Positions 11,028 through 22,786 of a DNA stretch of 64,000 bases are shown in pieces. The DNA is from Gautieria morchelliformis (taxonomy: Eukaryota; Basidiomycota; Agaricomycetes; Gomphales; Gomphaceae). Location: positions 62,001 through 126,000 of the forward strand of contig WHVA01000222.1 in NCBI GenBank assembly GCA_015179125.1. Direction: 5' to 3'. The notes under the pieces were generated by a model. The model saw only the letters and a list, made by a program, of their open reading frames with translations, had not been told where the DNA came from and ran no database searches. Position numbers and translations under genes: made by a program. The first letter of the stretch is position 1. Each line of letters begins with the position of its first letter.

Positions 11028-12020
11028 ATGGCTCAAACGACTTCTATTGCCACATCTCACCCGAAACATGACATTCACAAATTTCGTGATGTTAAACCCA
11101 GACTCGGACGGGATAACTGGACCTCTTGGAAGAGGGAACTAATGGCCACTTCCAGAGACAGGGGCCTGTATGACACGATCATCGGCAACGATCTTACCCC
11201 CACCATCACAGATGCCGCAGTTATTATAACAGCTGGTGTACCCCACATCGGGAGCATACCACTCGCACAATTAATTGCTGAGTGGAACGATAGAAACAAT
11301 TCTGCATATAACCAGATCTTATTATGCATCTCACCAGAATTACAGACGGCAATTGATGATACAGATCAGGCGAAAGCCGCCTGGGATATCATCATCAGGA
11401 AATTTGAGTCTACTGATCCGAGCAAAATTAACGTTGTTCGGACCAGATACGAATCTTTCCACATGGTCGAGGGGCACTCTGTCATCACATATCTCACGAC
11501 TATGAGAGAGTTCAGAAGTCAGCTTAAAAAGATGGGTGAAATCATCGCTGATTCCACTCATGCTGCGACGATACTCAGAAACCTTCCGGAATCATGGAGG
11601 GCTATTTCACAGACGATCAGAATGATCACCAGAGTCCCAGACGAGATAGAAGAACGTCTCGAGGCTCATGAAGCCGATCTGAGCTCACTGGAACTGTCAG
11701 ATCAGATGACGACTGCATTTATTGCACGAGCAAAACCGAATCGACCCCCACAGGACAGACACCAAAGTAACTACCAACCTACTGTACGTGCTAACGATCC
11801 TACCCCATCGAACTCATCAAAAGCACCATTCGTGTGTAACAACTGTGGGAGAAAGGGACATTCCGTCGCTCGATGCTATGCGCCGGGTGGAGGAGCAGAG
11901 GGTCAGGCACCTTGGATGAAGAACAGGGAACAGAATAACCCTACCTTCTCAAAGCCAGGAAATGCCTTCGCTACCAAAGTGACAACGACCCCAGAGCGAC
12001 ACCTGATACAGCACAGCTAG
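11028..12020 (+). CDS. Copia-1 gag region
   Basis: A 330-residue frame. It starts 25 bp after the 5' LTR and carries the UBN2/Retrotran_gag-like helical domain typical of copia Gag (GRDNWTSWKRELMATSR near the start). A CCHC zinc knuckle, CNNCGRKGHSVARC, lies near residue 270. Capsid-like structural protein of a Ty1/copia element. Confidence 0.9.
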   Translation: MAQTTSIATSHPKHDIHKFRDVKPRLGRDNWTSWKRELMATSRDRGLYDTIIGNDLTPTITDAAVIITAGVPHIGSIPLAQLIAEWNDRNNSAYNQILLCISPELQTAIDDTDQAKAAWDIIIRKFESTDPSKINVVRTRYESFHMVEGHSVITYLTTMREFRSQLKKMGEIIADSTHAATILRNLPESWRAISQTIRMITRVPDEIEERLEAHEADLSSLELSDQMTTAFIARAKPNRPPQDRHQSNYQPTVRANDPTPSNSSKAPFVCNNCGRKGHSVARCYAPGGGAEGQAPWMKNREQNNPTFSKPGNAFATKVTTTPERHLIQHS

Positions 12021-12046
12021 CCGAACAAACACCGACTAACCTCATC

Positions 12047-15000
12047 ATGATGGCAACCCTAGACGCACCCACACAAATTGAGTGTATCAACCACGTTATC
12101 ATGAAAACGGAAACAGTATCTTCACCTTCTGATGATACGTTCAAATGGTTGATCGACTCAGCAGCATCTAGCCACATCTCCGGAAACAAAGATTTGTTTC
12201 AGGACATGTATGCCATACCACCGATCAAGATTGACATAGCCAACGGGGAGTCCTTCACTGCAGACCAACAGGGGACCATTCGCATCAGAATCGTCTCTGA
12301 CCCTCACTGGGAACTCGAAGATGTACCCATAACCCTTGTCGACGTCATCTACGCCCCGAAACTCAGATCCAACCTACTCTCTGTAGGGAGAATGACCAAC
12401 TCCAATGTCAGCGTACATTTCGGGAAATACCTATCATGGCTAGTACTCGATGGAAGGAGATTAGCATATGGACCAAAGGAGAACAACCTCTACACTTACG
12501 TTGCATTCCCCATTAAATCCAAAGACGAAATTGCTGACCTCGTGTCAGAACCCTCCGGCCCTACTCTATGGCATCATAGACTAGGACACACGAGTTATCA
12601 CACCATCGAGAACATGAGAAAGTTACAGACCGTCAAGAATTTCGATCCAGGAGTTCATCACGGCTCTAATCCTCAGTGTGTCAACTGCCCTCACGGGAAA
12701 CAGACACGAGCTCCATTTCAAAAGGTCGAGAAATTGCCTGAAGAAATAGGAGATCTCATCGTCTCAGATCTATGTGGCCCATTCGAGGCATCGATCGGAA
12801 ATTTCAGATATTTCGTCACTTGGATCGATGCAAAGACTCGCCTCGCCAACATCGATTTTCTCAAAAACAAGGAATGTGCCACCGTAGCTGCCTCATTCAG
12901 ATTGTACACAGCCTGGTTATCAAGGCAAAAGAATGCCACTATCAAGAGGATCAGAAGTGATAACGGAGGAGAGTACATTGGGAAGGAATTCCAGGACATA
13001 TGCACTAAGTCTGGCATAATCCATGAAACCACTTCTCCACACACACCTGAACACAACGGTATCGCTGAGCGATACAACAGAACACTCCAAGAAGGAGCAC
13101 TCACGATCAGACATGATGCTGGCCTTACGGGGAGGTTTTGGGTGTCGGCCATGCATACGATCAATTTCGTCAGAAACCGAATCCTACACTCGCGACTTGG
13201 AATCTCACCTCATGAAGCATTCTGGGGCATGAAACCCAAATCGACTGGTTTAGGATTTATGGATCGAAATGTTGGGCTCTCATACCAAAAGCGACACGAC
13301 TGAAAAATCAATTCAAGTCAGTGGAAGGCATCTTCGTAGGATACTATGACAACTCGAAGGCGTACAAAGTGTGGATACCCCGAACCCATACCGTTCTAAA
13401 AGCAAGGGACGTTATATTCGATGAGTCCAATCATATCGAAAGAGTCACCATACATGCAACAGATAATGATGACTTACCCGATCTTTGGACAAAGAATCTG
13501 ACCACCACTTTCACTCGAGCCACGATACCATCACCAGACCCATCCGACACACCGAATCAAGATCCATGCATCACGTTCACACCATCAAGATACGCACCGA
13601 TCTCTATTGATGAATCTGAATCCGATCACACGCCAAGTGAGCTGACCACCGACGTCACTTCAAATGAAGAATCGGATGAAACAGAGCGTGCACCTAAGGA
13701 TTTTGATCAAGGTCCCTGGCTCGACCCCAATAATTCCACATACGGTCGGGGCAAACGCCTACAGACGATGCAAACGGAGATGGCCGCAATGGCCTTTGGA
13801 ATTGCAGATCTCGAATACACGGAGAGCGTATTCGTGACTCTAGCAGAAGATGAGCCAAACAATTACAGAGAAGCGATGAACTCATCAGAAGCAGAATACT
13901 GGAGACCCTCGTGTCAGGCGGAATATGATACCCTCATGGGTTACCATACCTGGACACTAGTAGAGAGACCTCCCAACACCAACATCGTTGGAAACAGATG
14001 GGTCTTCAGAATCAAACGAGACAACCTAGGAGCAGTCGACAAATTCAAGTCGAGATTCGTTGCACAAGGATTCACACAAATCGAAGGACTCGACTTCAAT
14101 GAGACATTCTCACCTACTATCAGATTCACGACCATCAGACTCATCCTCACCCTCACCTGCAGATATGATCTAGAGCTACGACATATTGACATCAAAGGTG
14201 CATACCTGAACGGAAAACTCGAGGACGACATATATATGCGCCAACCCGAGGGTTTTATCGTCAAGGGGCAAGAACACCTTGTGTGTAAATTACACAAAGG
14301 GATATACGGGCTCAAACAGTCAGGACGAGTCTGGCATCAAACTCTAAAGAGAGGGTTAGAGGCACTAGGTTTCACAGCAGGACATGCCGACTCCACCGTA
14401 TTCTTCCGGTTCAGGGACCATCACTCGATCGAACTGGCCGGATGGTACGTCGATGACGGCCTCCTCGCCGCTAATTCCACAGAATCAATGGATCAAATGA
14501 TCCGAGACATAGGTGGATCATTTGATATCCAAGACCTTGGGACCCCAGAACGATTGCTAGGAGTTAAGATCAAACGAGATCGAGAGGCAGGCACAATACA
14601 TATCTCACAACCAGCATTCATCAATACGGTTGCGAAACGATTCAATATAGTGGTTGGGAAACCCACCAAATCACCAATGGATAGCGCTGCTAAATTCCAA
14701 AAATCATCCATCAGTGACACATATATTGACATACCGTATGCCTCCCTCATAGGAAGCATCAATTATTGTGCCATCGCCACTCGACCAGACATCTCTTATG
14801 CTACGAACAAATGTGCTCAGTTCACATCGAAACCATCACTCCAGCACTGGGAAGCAGCAAAAAGAATCGTACAATACCTTCTACAAACCCGAGACCACGG
14901 AATCCTTTTCAAACAGGAGGGTAAGGGAGTAGAAGGGTACGCACACAACCTCACCGGCTTCACGGACGCAGATTTTGCAGGAGATTCGAACGACAGGAAG

Positions 15001-15347
15001 TCAACATCAGGATGGATCTTTACCTTCAACGGATCACCTGTCTCATGGGCTTCCAAGAAGCAGGGGCTTGTCACCCGATCGTCAATGGAATCAGAGCTGT
15101 TGCCGGCTCCTTCGCATCAGCCGAAGGGATCTGGTTGATACGACTTGCCAAGGATTTCAAAATCAATTTCATTCCAATCCCTTTATTCACCGATAATCAA
15201 TCCTTCATCGCACACTCCGAGAATGACGTCAGTAACACTCAACGAAGCACATCGACGTTCACTATCACTACACACGAGATCAGATTGCTAGTGGAAACAT
15301 TAAGCTCCATTATATCTCCACGCTCCATAACCTCGCTGATATCTTAA
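12047..15347 (+). pseudogene. Copia-1 pol region (PR-IN-RT-RH)
   Basis: Domains in order: aspartic protease with WLIDSAASSH (about 12150), GAG-pre-integrase HRLGHTSYHT (about 12580), integrase core with DLCGPFEASIGNF and SDNGGEY (about 12770-12980), reverse transcriptase with NRWVFRIKRD and YVDDGLL (about 13990-14460), and RNase H with TDADFAGDSNDRKSTSGW (about 14960-15015). The order IN before RT defines Ty1/copia. About two breaks; otherwise complete. Confidence 0.9.
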
Positions 15348-15419
15348 CGAAAGCTCTATCACCATGCAAACATACCTCTACCCTCGATCATCTCGGGATC
15401 ACACATGTTTGAGGGGGTG

Positions 15420-16492
15420 TGTTGTGATAAACGCAATTATCTTACTCAAATCATTTATATAAAAAGAAACTAATAAAAAAAGAAGAGAAAATCAAAACAA
15501 AAAAAAATCAAAAGAAACACAAACTACATTCACGATAGACGTCGGCGCAAACGACGATCACACGAATCTTACGACACGCTATATTACCCATAGATCAGGT
15601 AGTATACAGGAGTTCGAGCGTCGGCCACGTGCGGCCGATCAGGGACGGCGCGCCTATCGGGTGATGGTATCAGCCATGACGTCGACAGGCGCCAGGCCAT
15701 AGGTACCGAGGGGTACGGGCACCAAACGCCGCAGAGAATAGTAGACTGCGCAGGGGTACAGGGTGTTGTGGAATGACCTGAGAAAGTCATCTGCAACACA
15801 TATACTCAATCAGCTGCCACACAAGAGAGGCACAGAGACAGCGGCCCCATCTCCAAGCCTAGCATTTATGCTAGGCAGGGCAAATATAGTATCATTCTCT
15901 ATTCTAGCTCCATGACACGTCTCACTGGCTATTATCTCAGTATTATGTTGACAGGGGCTTTGTATACTAGGTATAGACCCTTGCTCCAAAGCCCAGAGAA
16001 TCCTAACATCATCCCCATCACCCCATGACATTATGACTATTAATTAGTCACTCCCTAGTTACAAACAGCCTTCCCAACCCATTTATCTAGTATCTTGAGT
16101 ACTAGTACTTACTACTAAAATAGTATAAATAGCTAGCACGAATGTATGAACAAAATTATCCAGAATCGATTTTTTCTGCCTCCTGAAATTGCTGTAATCT
16201 TGTTTGATAGTTACAGAGCTCAGTTCTTAACAGTTTATTCCAAATCTTCGTTGAGAGTCTACTATCACTGTTTACTCTATACTACCTTAAAAGCGAACAC
16301 TTTTGATTTGACTATCCCTTGGATCGACACTGTTCTTCTGACGACACGGTCACGTGACCCTCATTCATCAGTGTTGTACGCACCCCGAAGAGCTTAGTCA
16401 GCACACAGAGGGGAGGCGAATATAGTGGTTTCAACCACTAAGCAACAGATTTCATTTGATAAAAAGGCACTAATTAACATTTTAATCTAAAA
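15420..16492 (+). repeat. Copia-1 3' LTR
   Basis: Near-identical to 9932-11003. It is followed by the ACATT target duplication and the resumed R1 copy b. Confidence 0.93.
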
Positions 16493-17666
16493 ACATTTAT
16501 TTCCTATACCCAGTCGCTCTGTCCCCCCATTCCTCACTCCACCTGTATGTTCACTCCGATCGCCCTTCGCCGCATTCAGCGATCGATCTTTGCTGTTCGC
16601 GTCATTCACCATAGCCACACCATCAAAGCACGATCGATGTCCTTGGACCGGCTTGATGGTTCATCACTGGCCCTATCACCTCCTCTGCTCAAACCCCTTC
16701 CGATGTTCCTATGATTGGATTGTCACAACTCATGTATTTCCTGCACCCAGCTATCCCTGCTCCCCTTTCACCACTCCTCCTCCATGTTCGCTTGGCTTCA
16801 CCCCTCCCTTCGACCATGCCTCCTCTATGTTCTCTCCATTCACCCTTCACCGCATTCACCGAACGACCGTTTGCTGCTCGCATCATTTGCCAGCAGGCAC
16901 ACCATCAAACACGATCAACATCCTCTACCCGGTGTGATGGTCCATCACTGGCCCCATCATCTTCCCAATGCAACCCCTTCAGGCGTTCATATGGCTGGGA
17001 TGCATTCGTGGGACGTCCTACCCATAGGTCGTGTGGGATCAACCCAGTAGATGAAGAGTCCATGCAGGGTGGTGTATATGCAGGTCCCAAGGTGTGTTTT
17101 TGTACATAGCTGTCCTTGCCCCCTTTCCTCTCCATCGTTTCATGTTCGCACTCCTCTTCCATTCTATTGTATGTTTATTTCATCTATTTGTATCATGACT
17201 GCACACCCCTATCCAACCCTGACTCACGACGGCCTCTTTCCTGTTCGCTGTTACCATATGAGCATTCGATATAAGTAGTTTACATTCGCATGTATATTCC
17301 TCAGTTCAATTATCATACGTCTAGCTTGTGCAAACTTGACCTCACTGTGATCACTATCTTGAGCCCTCTCCTGTAGATTCCTATCTTTGACTAGACGAAG
17401 ACTTGAGCACCACTGGTAAGTTTTCGTATTTCACCTTCGTTACCTTAGCCTTCGAACTATTCCCTGTGCTGTCGGTGAAGGGCTCCGAAGGAGTGCCTTC
17501 GTCGGCGAAAGGATTGTTGCTACTTAGACAACCTTTTCGTGACACCTCACACGTTATATCGTCGAGTGCCATGGGCTATTTTGCTATGACTGTAGATAGG
17601 GCGAGCTCGGCTCGGGCAGCCCTCTTACCTTCTGAACATTTATTGGTTCACCTTATTCGCTGAACG

Positions 17667-17869
17667 TGTAAATATGTCTATCTTAAGCCTTAAGTCACAA
17701 GAGCACGACAGAACTTGACCAATGAGTGGTATTCTGATGCTATGTAGTGACAGTGTAAGGGTAAGATGTGATGGGAACCGCTGACCGGTTCCCATGCATA
17801 AACTACCTAAGGGGCCCACTGGGATTATGTAATAACTAGTATACATGTATGGTCTCTAGGTTATTTACA
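17667..17869 (-). repeat. Gypsy-1 3' LTR
   Basis: Minus-strand LTR beginning TGTAAATAACC and ending TTTACA. Directly inside lies a run of ten C on the plus strand (17870-17879), the polypurine tract of the minus-strand element. Confidence 0.88.
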
Positions 17870-19585
17870 CCCCCCCCCTCTATAGACAACTATAGGGGAC
17901 CAACTACGACTCATAGATGTCATCCATGATGGAGTCCTCTAAAGTTTCTGATACGATGACATCGTCGTCGTACGGGGCCGGTGGAGCAAGTGACACCTCC
18001 GGGGGCACCTCCGCGTCCGCAGGGGTGGTTGGGTGAGGCTGTTCTGCCTCACCACTAGCGGTGGTTTCCGCTTGGGTGATGGGGCCTGCATCCTCATGGA
18101 GCATAGCCTCGATGGCCGGATCCTCAGTCTGGGGAGGGGGCCGGAAGCGCGCCAGCTCCTGATCGAGCTGAGCGTGGGTGAGAGGTCGCGGCACTGCGGC
18201 CCTCATGTGGCTGGTCTCGAGGACCTTTTGTTGGTCCTCACGAGCGGCGGCACTAAATGCCGCACCGGTGAGGCTGCTGTCAAGATTGGTTTTCAGGTGT
18301 TAATATCGTGTATTAGTGAACAAAGCGAATGCCCGAATAACTTGTGCGAATAAGTATGCCGTTTGGCGAATAGGTGAAGCAACAAATGTCCACAAGATAA
18401 GAGGGTTACCGGAACGGGGCTCACCCTATCTACAGTCGTAGCGGAATAGCCCATGGCACTTGACGATGTAACGTACAAGGTGTCATGGAAGGGCTGTCTA
18501 AGTAGCGACAATCCCTTCGCCGGTGAAGGTGCTCCTTTGGAGCCCTTCACCATCGGCACAGAAAATAGTTTGAAGGGTAAGGTAACGAAGATGAAGTATG
18601 AGAACTCACCGGTGATGCCTAAGTCCTCTTCTGGTTGAAGATAGGAATCTCCTGGAGAAGGCTCAAGACGATGATCACAGCGAGGTCAAGTTTGCACAAG
18701 ATAGACGACGTATGATAATTGAACTGGGGAATATACATGCGAAATGCAACTACTTATATCGAATGCTCGTAAGGTATCAGCGAATAGGAAAGAGGCCGTC
18801 ACAAGTCAGGGTTGGATAGGGGTGCGCAGTCGTGATACAACATAGATGAAATAAACATACAATAGAGTGAGAGAAGAGGGAGAACATGAAACGATGGAGA
18901 GTGAAGGTGGCGAAGGCACCTATGTACGAAATCATGTCTTGGGCCCGCATATACACCGCCCTGCACGGGTTCTTCATCTGCTGGGTTGATCCCACATGAC
19001 CTACGGGTAGGACATCCCACAAACGCACCCTGCTCATATGAACACCAGAAGGGGGTTGGATCGAGAAGCTGATGGAGCTACTGATGAGCCATCATGCTGG
19101 GTAGGGATGTCGATTGTGATTTGATGGTGTGCCTGCTGGCGAATGATGTGAGCAGCGAATGGCTGTTTGGCGAAATGCGAGGAAGGGCGAACGGAGATGA
19201 CATAGGGGAGGAGTGGTCGAGGTGGAGGGCGAAGCTGAGCGAACATGGGGGAGGAGTGGCGAAAGGGGAAATGGGGATAACCAGGTGCAGGAAATACACA
19301 AGTCATGACAATCCGATCATAGGAACACCATCGAAAGAGGGTTGAGCAGAGGAGGTGATAGGCCCAGTGATGACTGCCAAGCAGGGCTGTCCACGAGTCC
19401 AGGTTCCTGCAGGTGACTCGCAGTTCAACCTGCGATTTTAACCTGCAGATCCAACTCCCACAAGTCCAGGTTACCCGGCGCCTAAATACCTGCCAAGTCC
19501 AGGTTTGGCCTTTGGAATTCCGCAGGTGACTCGCAGACCTGCAAGCCTTAAATGCCAAGAATTCATGTCATATGTCATTTACATG

Positions 19586-19894
19586 TCATTCAACTACTAT
19601 GACCTCCTTCTGCACAACAGCCTTCTTGACACGCTTACTCTTATCACGCAGCAACTCTACAACATGCTCCTCAGGAACAAGTCCTTCGTATGACAGCCAT
19701 GTGCTGAGTACAGTTCCGGCACGTGTCGACTCTTCCTTCAGAGAGTGACGCATCCGTGATACAGTCAGTCGGCCCCAACTGAATGCACGTTCAACCGGTA
19801 GAGAACTCGCAGATCTCAGGTGATCTGCGAGTATGCCCGTTCCTCCACAGTGTGGCAGTGGGCAGCAACGCCGCCACATCAGTGTGGAGTCCAC
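19586..19894 (-). pseudogene. hAT transposase dimerisation-domain remnant
   Basis: The minus frame contains SSLPVERAFSWGRLTVSRMR, then HSLKEESTRAGTVLSTWL and a basic tail. This matches the C-terminal hATC dimerisation domain, in which LPVERAFS and the following R-R-SL segment are the conserved core. The catalytic DDE part is absent, so the element depends on a transposase encoded elsewhere. Confidence 0.75.
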
Positions 19895-20010
19895 ACCGAT
19901 GTGGCGGCGTTGCTATCCACTGATTGACCTATGTAGGGCCATAAGCTGTGCAGATTGGAGGAGGGCCATCCCCGTGGGAGGAGGCACGTCATGTGACAAA
20001 CAGTGACATG

Positions 20011-20550
20011 TGTTGGGTGCATTGTTGCTCCTGCACCAAAATCAAGCCAAAAAGATTCCAGCATTCGTATTTCTTTTGATTTTGACTTGAAACCATGCTG
20101 ACATTCATTCTATGATTTGTCAAATTTTTCTTTGATTTTTCAAAGCTGTATTTCTACTTCTTTTCATGTTCTATCCAACCGACCCTTTGTGGGTGGTTGT
20201 GGACAAGTTTCCTTTTTGAGCCGTGGCTGTTCACTACCGTGCTACGTTCTACGGGCGCTTATCACGGCACACCAGTGCCTCACGGGCGCTAAAGTGTCGG
20301 CTAGTAGTACATGCACATGAGACACATTTCCCCCCTCTCTCAGTGACAACTAAATTCACTGAGAGAGGCAAGTAAATTAGTCTTGTTTCTTTTCAATTTG
20401 TTGACCTAGAAATCCTGTAGTGAATTAATTTCTTGGTAGTGTATACTATTAAGAGTGACAACTAAATTCACTGAGAGAGTGAATTAATTTCTAGTCCATT
20501 CTTTTGAGCACCAAGTCCGAACCTACTGCCTATAATTCCTGTCCTCTACA
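20011..20550 (+). repeat. S-family solo LTR in hAT-A
   Basis: 540 bp, starting TGTTGGGTGC and ending CTCTACA, flanked by the duplication ACATG (20006-20010 and 20551-20555). It contains a 12-bp stem hairpin (CTCTCTCAGTGA... at 20335-20367). The TAAATTCACTGAGAGAG motif recurs about 120 bp later. The same family is present at 21547-22034. No internal element sequence remains. Confidence 0.85.
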
Positions 20551-21324
20551 ACATGCACTCGCACGGGGTGAGTCAGCTCGGAATAATCCGGCGACTCATC
20601 GCGAGTCACCCGCAGGTTTAACCTGCAGGTCCAAGTTAACCTGCAGAAAAACTCAGGTCAAGTCCAGGTTTGGCTTCTGGAAGCTGTCAAACCTGCGAGT
20701 CCAAGTCCAGGTAACCTGCAGGTTGACTCGTGGACAGCCCTGCTGCCAAGTCAGTCCAAAGACGTCGATTGTGCTTTGACGGCATGGCTATGGTAAATGG
20801 CGCGAACAGCGAAGATCGGTTGCCGAACATGGCAAGGATGATTGGAACGAACACGGAGGTGGAGTGAGAAATGGGAGAACAGAGCATCTGAGTATGGGAA
20901 ATAAACGCGTCATGACAGCTGTGTTGAACATAGTGTTCAATGTGCGTTGCTCGCTTGCGAGTGACCCCAGCGTAGTGGGCCAGCCATCGCGCGATCTCGG
21001 CGAGCGGGATGTCGGGGCCAGCTCGGCCCCCCACAGGGTATGGGCCCATGATGGAGAGCCGCAGGCTGGTGCTCTGCGGTGTCAGGCATTCCCTGGCATC
21101 GACGAAGCTCGACCATTGGTCGGTCGAGCCGAACAAGTCGAGAAGTCTCGACTTGAGGGGTGATGTGACCCCTTTAACACGGGGCGCAAGGGCCTTCAAC
21201 CACATCCAGATGTCCATGCCATCTAGGTTGAAGGTTCCATCCATGTTATCACAGATGGCAGACGGGATTCCTTCGGGGTTGTGTACCCAACCCCTTAGGA
21301 TGGCGGCGATGTTGTGCAGGGTAC

Positions 21325-22786
21325 TGTCAAGATTGGTTTTTAGGCATTAATATCATGTATTAGTGAACACAGCGAATGCCCAAATAACTTGTGCGAATAA
21401 GTATGCCGTTCGGCGAATAGGTGAACCAATAATTGTTCACAAGATAAGAGGGTTGCCTGAATGGAGCTCACCCTATCTACAGTTGTGGTGAAATAGCCCA
21501 TGACACTTGATGATGTAACGTACAAGGCATCATGGAAGGGCTGTCTTGTTGGGTGCATTTATGCTCCTGCACCAAAATCAAGCATAATATATTTGATTTA
21601 TTGTGTGGTGTTTCAATCTCTTCTCATATTGTTCTTGTACCATGCACTCACTTCTCTGATTATTTTCGAAAATTTCCAGTCACTCCCTATTTCTCCATTT
21701 CACTCTGTTATCTCTATTTTCACAGGCGGCTGCACCCAGCGGAGTTTGAAATGACTTCGACGCGCGAGCTCTTGAGCGCTAAAGGGCCGGGTGCAAGTAT
21801 ATGCCTTCTGAGACAGGATAGTGCTCCTCTCTCAGTGACAATAAATTCACTAAGAGAGGTGAGTAGTATTCTTTGTATTTTCATAGCATGTTGACTGAAA
21901 ATCATGTAGTGCATTTGATTCTAGGTATTGTATTAATATAATAGTGACAATAAATTCACTGAGAGAGTGCATTTGATTCTAGCTTTCTAAGAACTCTACC
22001 GAACCTTCCCTGCCATAACCCCAAGTTGCTAACATGTCTAAGTAGCGACAATCCCTTCGCTGACAGCACAGAGAATAGTTCGAAGGCTAAGGTAATGAAG
22101 ATGAAGTATGAGAACTCAACAGTGATGCCTTAGTCCTCTTCTGGTCGAAGATAGGAATCTCCAGGAGAAGGCTCAAGACGATGATCACAGCGAGGTCAAG
22201 TTTGCACAAGATGGACGACGTATGATTTTTAAGATGGACGACATATGATAATTGAACTAAGGAATATACATGCGAATGTAAACTACTTATATTGAATGCT
22301 CGTAAGGTATCAGCGAATAGGAAAGAGGCCGTTGTGAGTCAGGGTTGGATAGGGGTGTGCAGCCATGATACAGCATAGATGAAATAAACATACAATAGAG
22401 GGAGGAGTGCGAACATGAAATGATGGAGAGTAAAGGTGGTGAAGGCACTTATGTACGAAACCATGTCTTGGGACCTACATACATGTGACCCTGCACGGAC
22501 TCTTCGTCTACTGGGTTGATCCCACACAACCTACGGAAGGTCATGACAATCCAATCATAGGAACACCATTGAAAGAGGGTTGAGCAGAGGAGGTGATAGG
22601 CCCAGTGATGACTACCAAGTCGGTCCAAAGACGTCGACCGTGCTTTGACAGCGTGGCTATGGTGAATGGCACAAACAGCGAAGATCAGTCGCCGAACACG
22701 GCAAGGGTGATCGGAGCGAACATGGAGATGGAGTGGGGAATGAGAGAACAGAGCATCTGAGTAGGGGAAATAAACACGTCATGACA
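21325..22786 (+). mobile_element. R1 copy d inside Gypsy-1
   Basis: Starts TGTCAAGATTGG and ends CACGTCATGACA, with perfect 5-bp flanks GGTAC (21320-21324 and 22787-22791). Without the solo LTR it holds, it is about 0.97 kb, shorter than copies b and c. Confidence 0.85.
21547..22034 (+). repeat. S-family solo LTR in R1 copy d
   Basis: 488 bp, starting TGTTGGGTGC and ending TTGCTAACA, with perfect duplication TGTCT (21542-21546 and 22035-22039). The uninterrupted site is visible in R1 copy c near 18490. It shares start, body and the CTCTCTCAGTGA hairpin with 20011-20550. Confidence 0.88.

Larger units (their letters stand above)
9932..16492 (+). mobile_element. Copia-1: nearly whole Ty1/copia LTR retrotransposon
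   Basis: A 6.56-kb element with two long terminal repeats of about 1.07 kb, a gag frame and a pol region in the order protease, integrase, reverse transcriptase, RNase H (copia order). Target duplication ACATT lies at 9927-9931 and 16493-16497 within R1 copy b. The two LTRs differ at only about three bases and one 1-base indel, so the insertion is very young compared with its surroundings. A purine-rich tract (GAGGGGG) sits just before the 3' LTR. gag is open; pol carries only about two or three breaks. It is a recent fossil. Confidence 0.93.
19382..20742 (-). mobile_element. hAT-A: non-autonomous hAT derivative
   Basis: Terminal inverted repeats CAGGGCTGTCCACGAGTC are flanked by a perfect 8-bp duplication, CTGCCAAG (19374-19381 and 20743-20750), inside R1 copy c. 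TIRs starting CAGGG and 8-bp duplications define hAT. Its own length is about 0.8 kb; the rest is a solo LTR at 20011-20550. It retains only the tail of a transposase gene. Confidence 0.88.
18278..20917 (+). mobile_element. R1 copy c inside Gypsy-1
   Basis: Starts TGTCAAGATTGG and ends CGCGTCATGACA. The 5-bp flanks GCTGC and GCTGT differ at one base. Without the hAT element it contains, it is about 1.27 kb, the same length as copy b. It interrupts the extra frame of Gypsy-1. Confidence 0.8.

Noticed and set aside
16590-17600. Several 60-130 codon frames with Ser/Pro/His-rich products
   Set aside because: They lie within the R1 repeat, recur in shifted form in other R1 copies, and show no conserved protein.
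9429-17666. R1 first read as one DNA transposon with over 400-bp terminal inverted repeats
   Set aside because: The inverted halves turned out to be two separate R1 copies, one inserted in the other with its own TGCTC duplication.
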